Shown here: piece by piece, positions 63,901 through 64,000 of the stretch
Position numbering within the stretch: position 1 is the first letter of the stretch
Layout of the letters: each line of letters begins with the position of its first letter
Assembly: GCF_012530535.1 (NCBI RefSeq)
Contig: NZ_CP051299.1
Location: 1,612,001 to 1,676,000 of the forward strand
Direction: 5' to 3'
DNA from: Microcella flavibacter
Lineage (GTDB): Bacteria > Actinomycetota > Actinomycetes > Actinomycetales > Microbacteriaceae
DNA: 64,000 nucleotides
Notes under the pieces: generated by a model
What the model saw: the letters and a program-made list of their open reading frames with translations, nothing else
Database searches by the model: none
Told to the model about the DNA's origin: nothing
Program-made: the position numbers and the translations under genes

Positions 63901-64000
63901 GTGCACTCCTCTGTGAAGGCCGGGGCGCGCGCGGTACTTCGTGAGGTCAGCCCGGCCGCTGCATCACTGCTGGCAGTCAATCAGGTTGAGGCGTCAGGCG
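63901..64000 (-). promoter_or_regulatory. Upstream region of the hsd operon
   Basis: 100 bp that must contain the promoter of hsdMSR or an upstream gene. On the minus strand a GAGGAG site is at the hsdM start. No convincing -10/-35 pair is assigned. The window ends here. Confidence 0.35.

Overview
The window is very GC-rich, has short intergenic gaps and many 4-bp stop/start overlaps, and encodes actinobacterial families (DUF5997 next to a LysR-type substrate-binding protein, ECF42-type sigma factor with DGPF proteins, long-form ArgG, DUF2130, EI24). It most likely comes from the chromosome of a member of the Microbacteriaceae or a close relative (Micrococcales). At least a dozen start codons lie 6-7 nt after a TANNNT box, the pattern of leaderless actinobacterial transcripts. 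The genus cannot be told from the sequence alone. No tRNA, rRNA or CRISPR array was seen.

Layout. 1-3.2 kb: end of a GH15 hydrolase, topoisomerase IB, an S4 RNA-binding protein and L-lactate dehydrogenase. 3.36-4.45 kb: an intact IS481-family insertion sequence with a 6-bp target duplication, sitting on the stop codon of a cysteine-free HesB/IscA-like gene. 4.9-9.7 kb: a MASE1-type histidine kinase divergent from a coupled operon of a stand-alone receiver, a HEAT-like membrane protein and a processive family 2 glycosyltransferase. 9.7-20.2 kb: flavin oxidoreductases, a spermidine-synthase-like protein, a NarL/DesK-type two-component system, an ABC exporter pair and a BCCT transporter. 20.4-29.7 kb: DUF1611 protein, aldehyde dehydrogenase, EI24 protein, RlmN, YciI-like protein, an ArsR-SRPBCC pair, a DEAD-box helicase and a 43-residue membrane miniprotein. 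29.9-40.6 kb: a hydrolase operon with its divergent regulator, ArgG, an HNH protein, an acetyltransferase gene with an in-frame stop, a CNNM/CorC pair behind a structured leader, and a thioredoxin-reductase-like/methyltransferase fusion divergent from an XRE-cupin regulator. 40.5-47.8 kb: flotillin, DUF2130 and NERD proteins, MsrB-MsrA, a serine hydrolase and the DUF5997/LysR pair.

47.8-51.8 kb is a rearranged island. It holds an ECF42 sigma factor with two DGPF proteins and an HTH-nucleotidyltransferase, decayed partial copies of the LysR-like gene and of the LuxR response-regulator gene that bracket it, and a foreign-looking SHOCT protein. Three copies of a 39-nt LysR-gene tail mark the duplication scars. 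The intact response regulator and kinase follow (51.9-53.7 kb), divergent from a small membrane export protein.

54.4-64 kb is a second accessory zone of lower GC: small orphan ORFs, a frameshifted IS256-family element, a DUF1643 gene and a complete type I restriction-modification operon (hsdM-hsdS-hsdR) read leftwards from the right edge. The restriction operon, the DUF1643 gene, the IS and the small foreign ORFs form a defence/mobile island.
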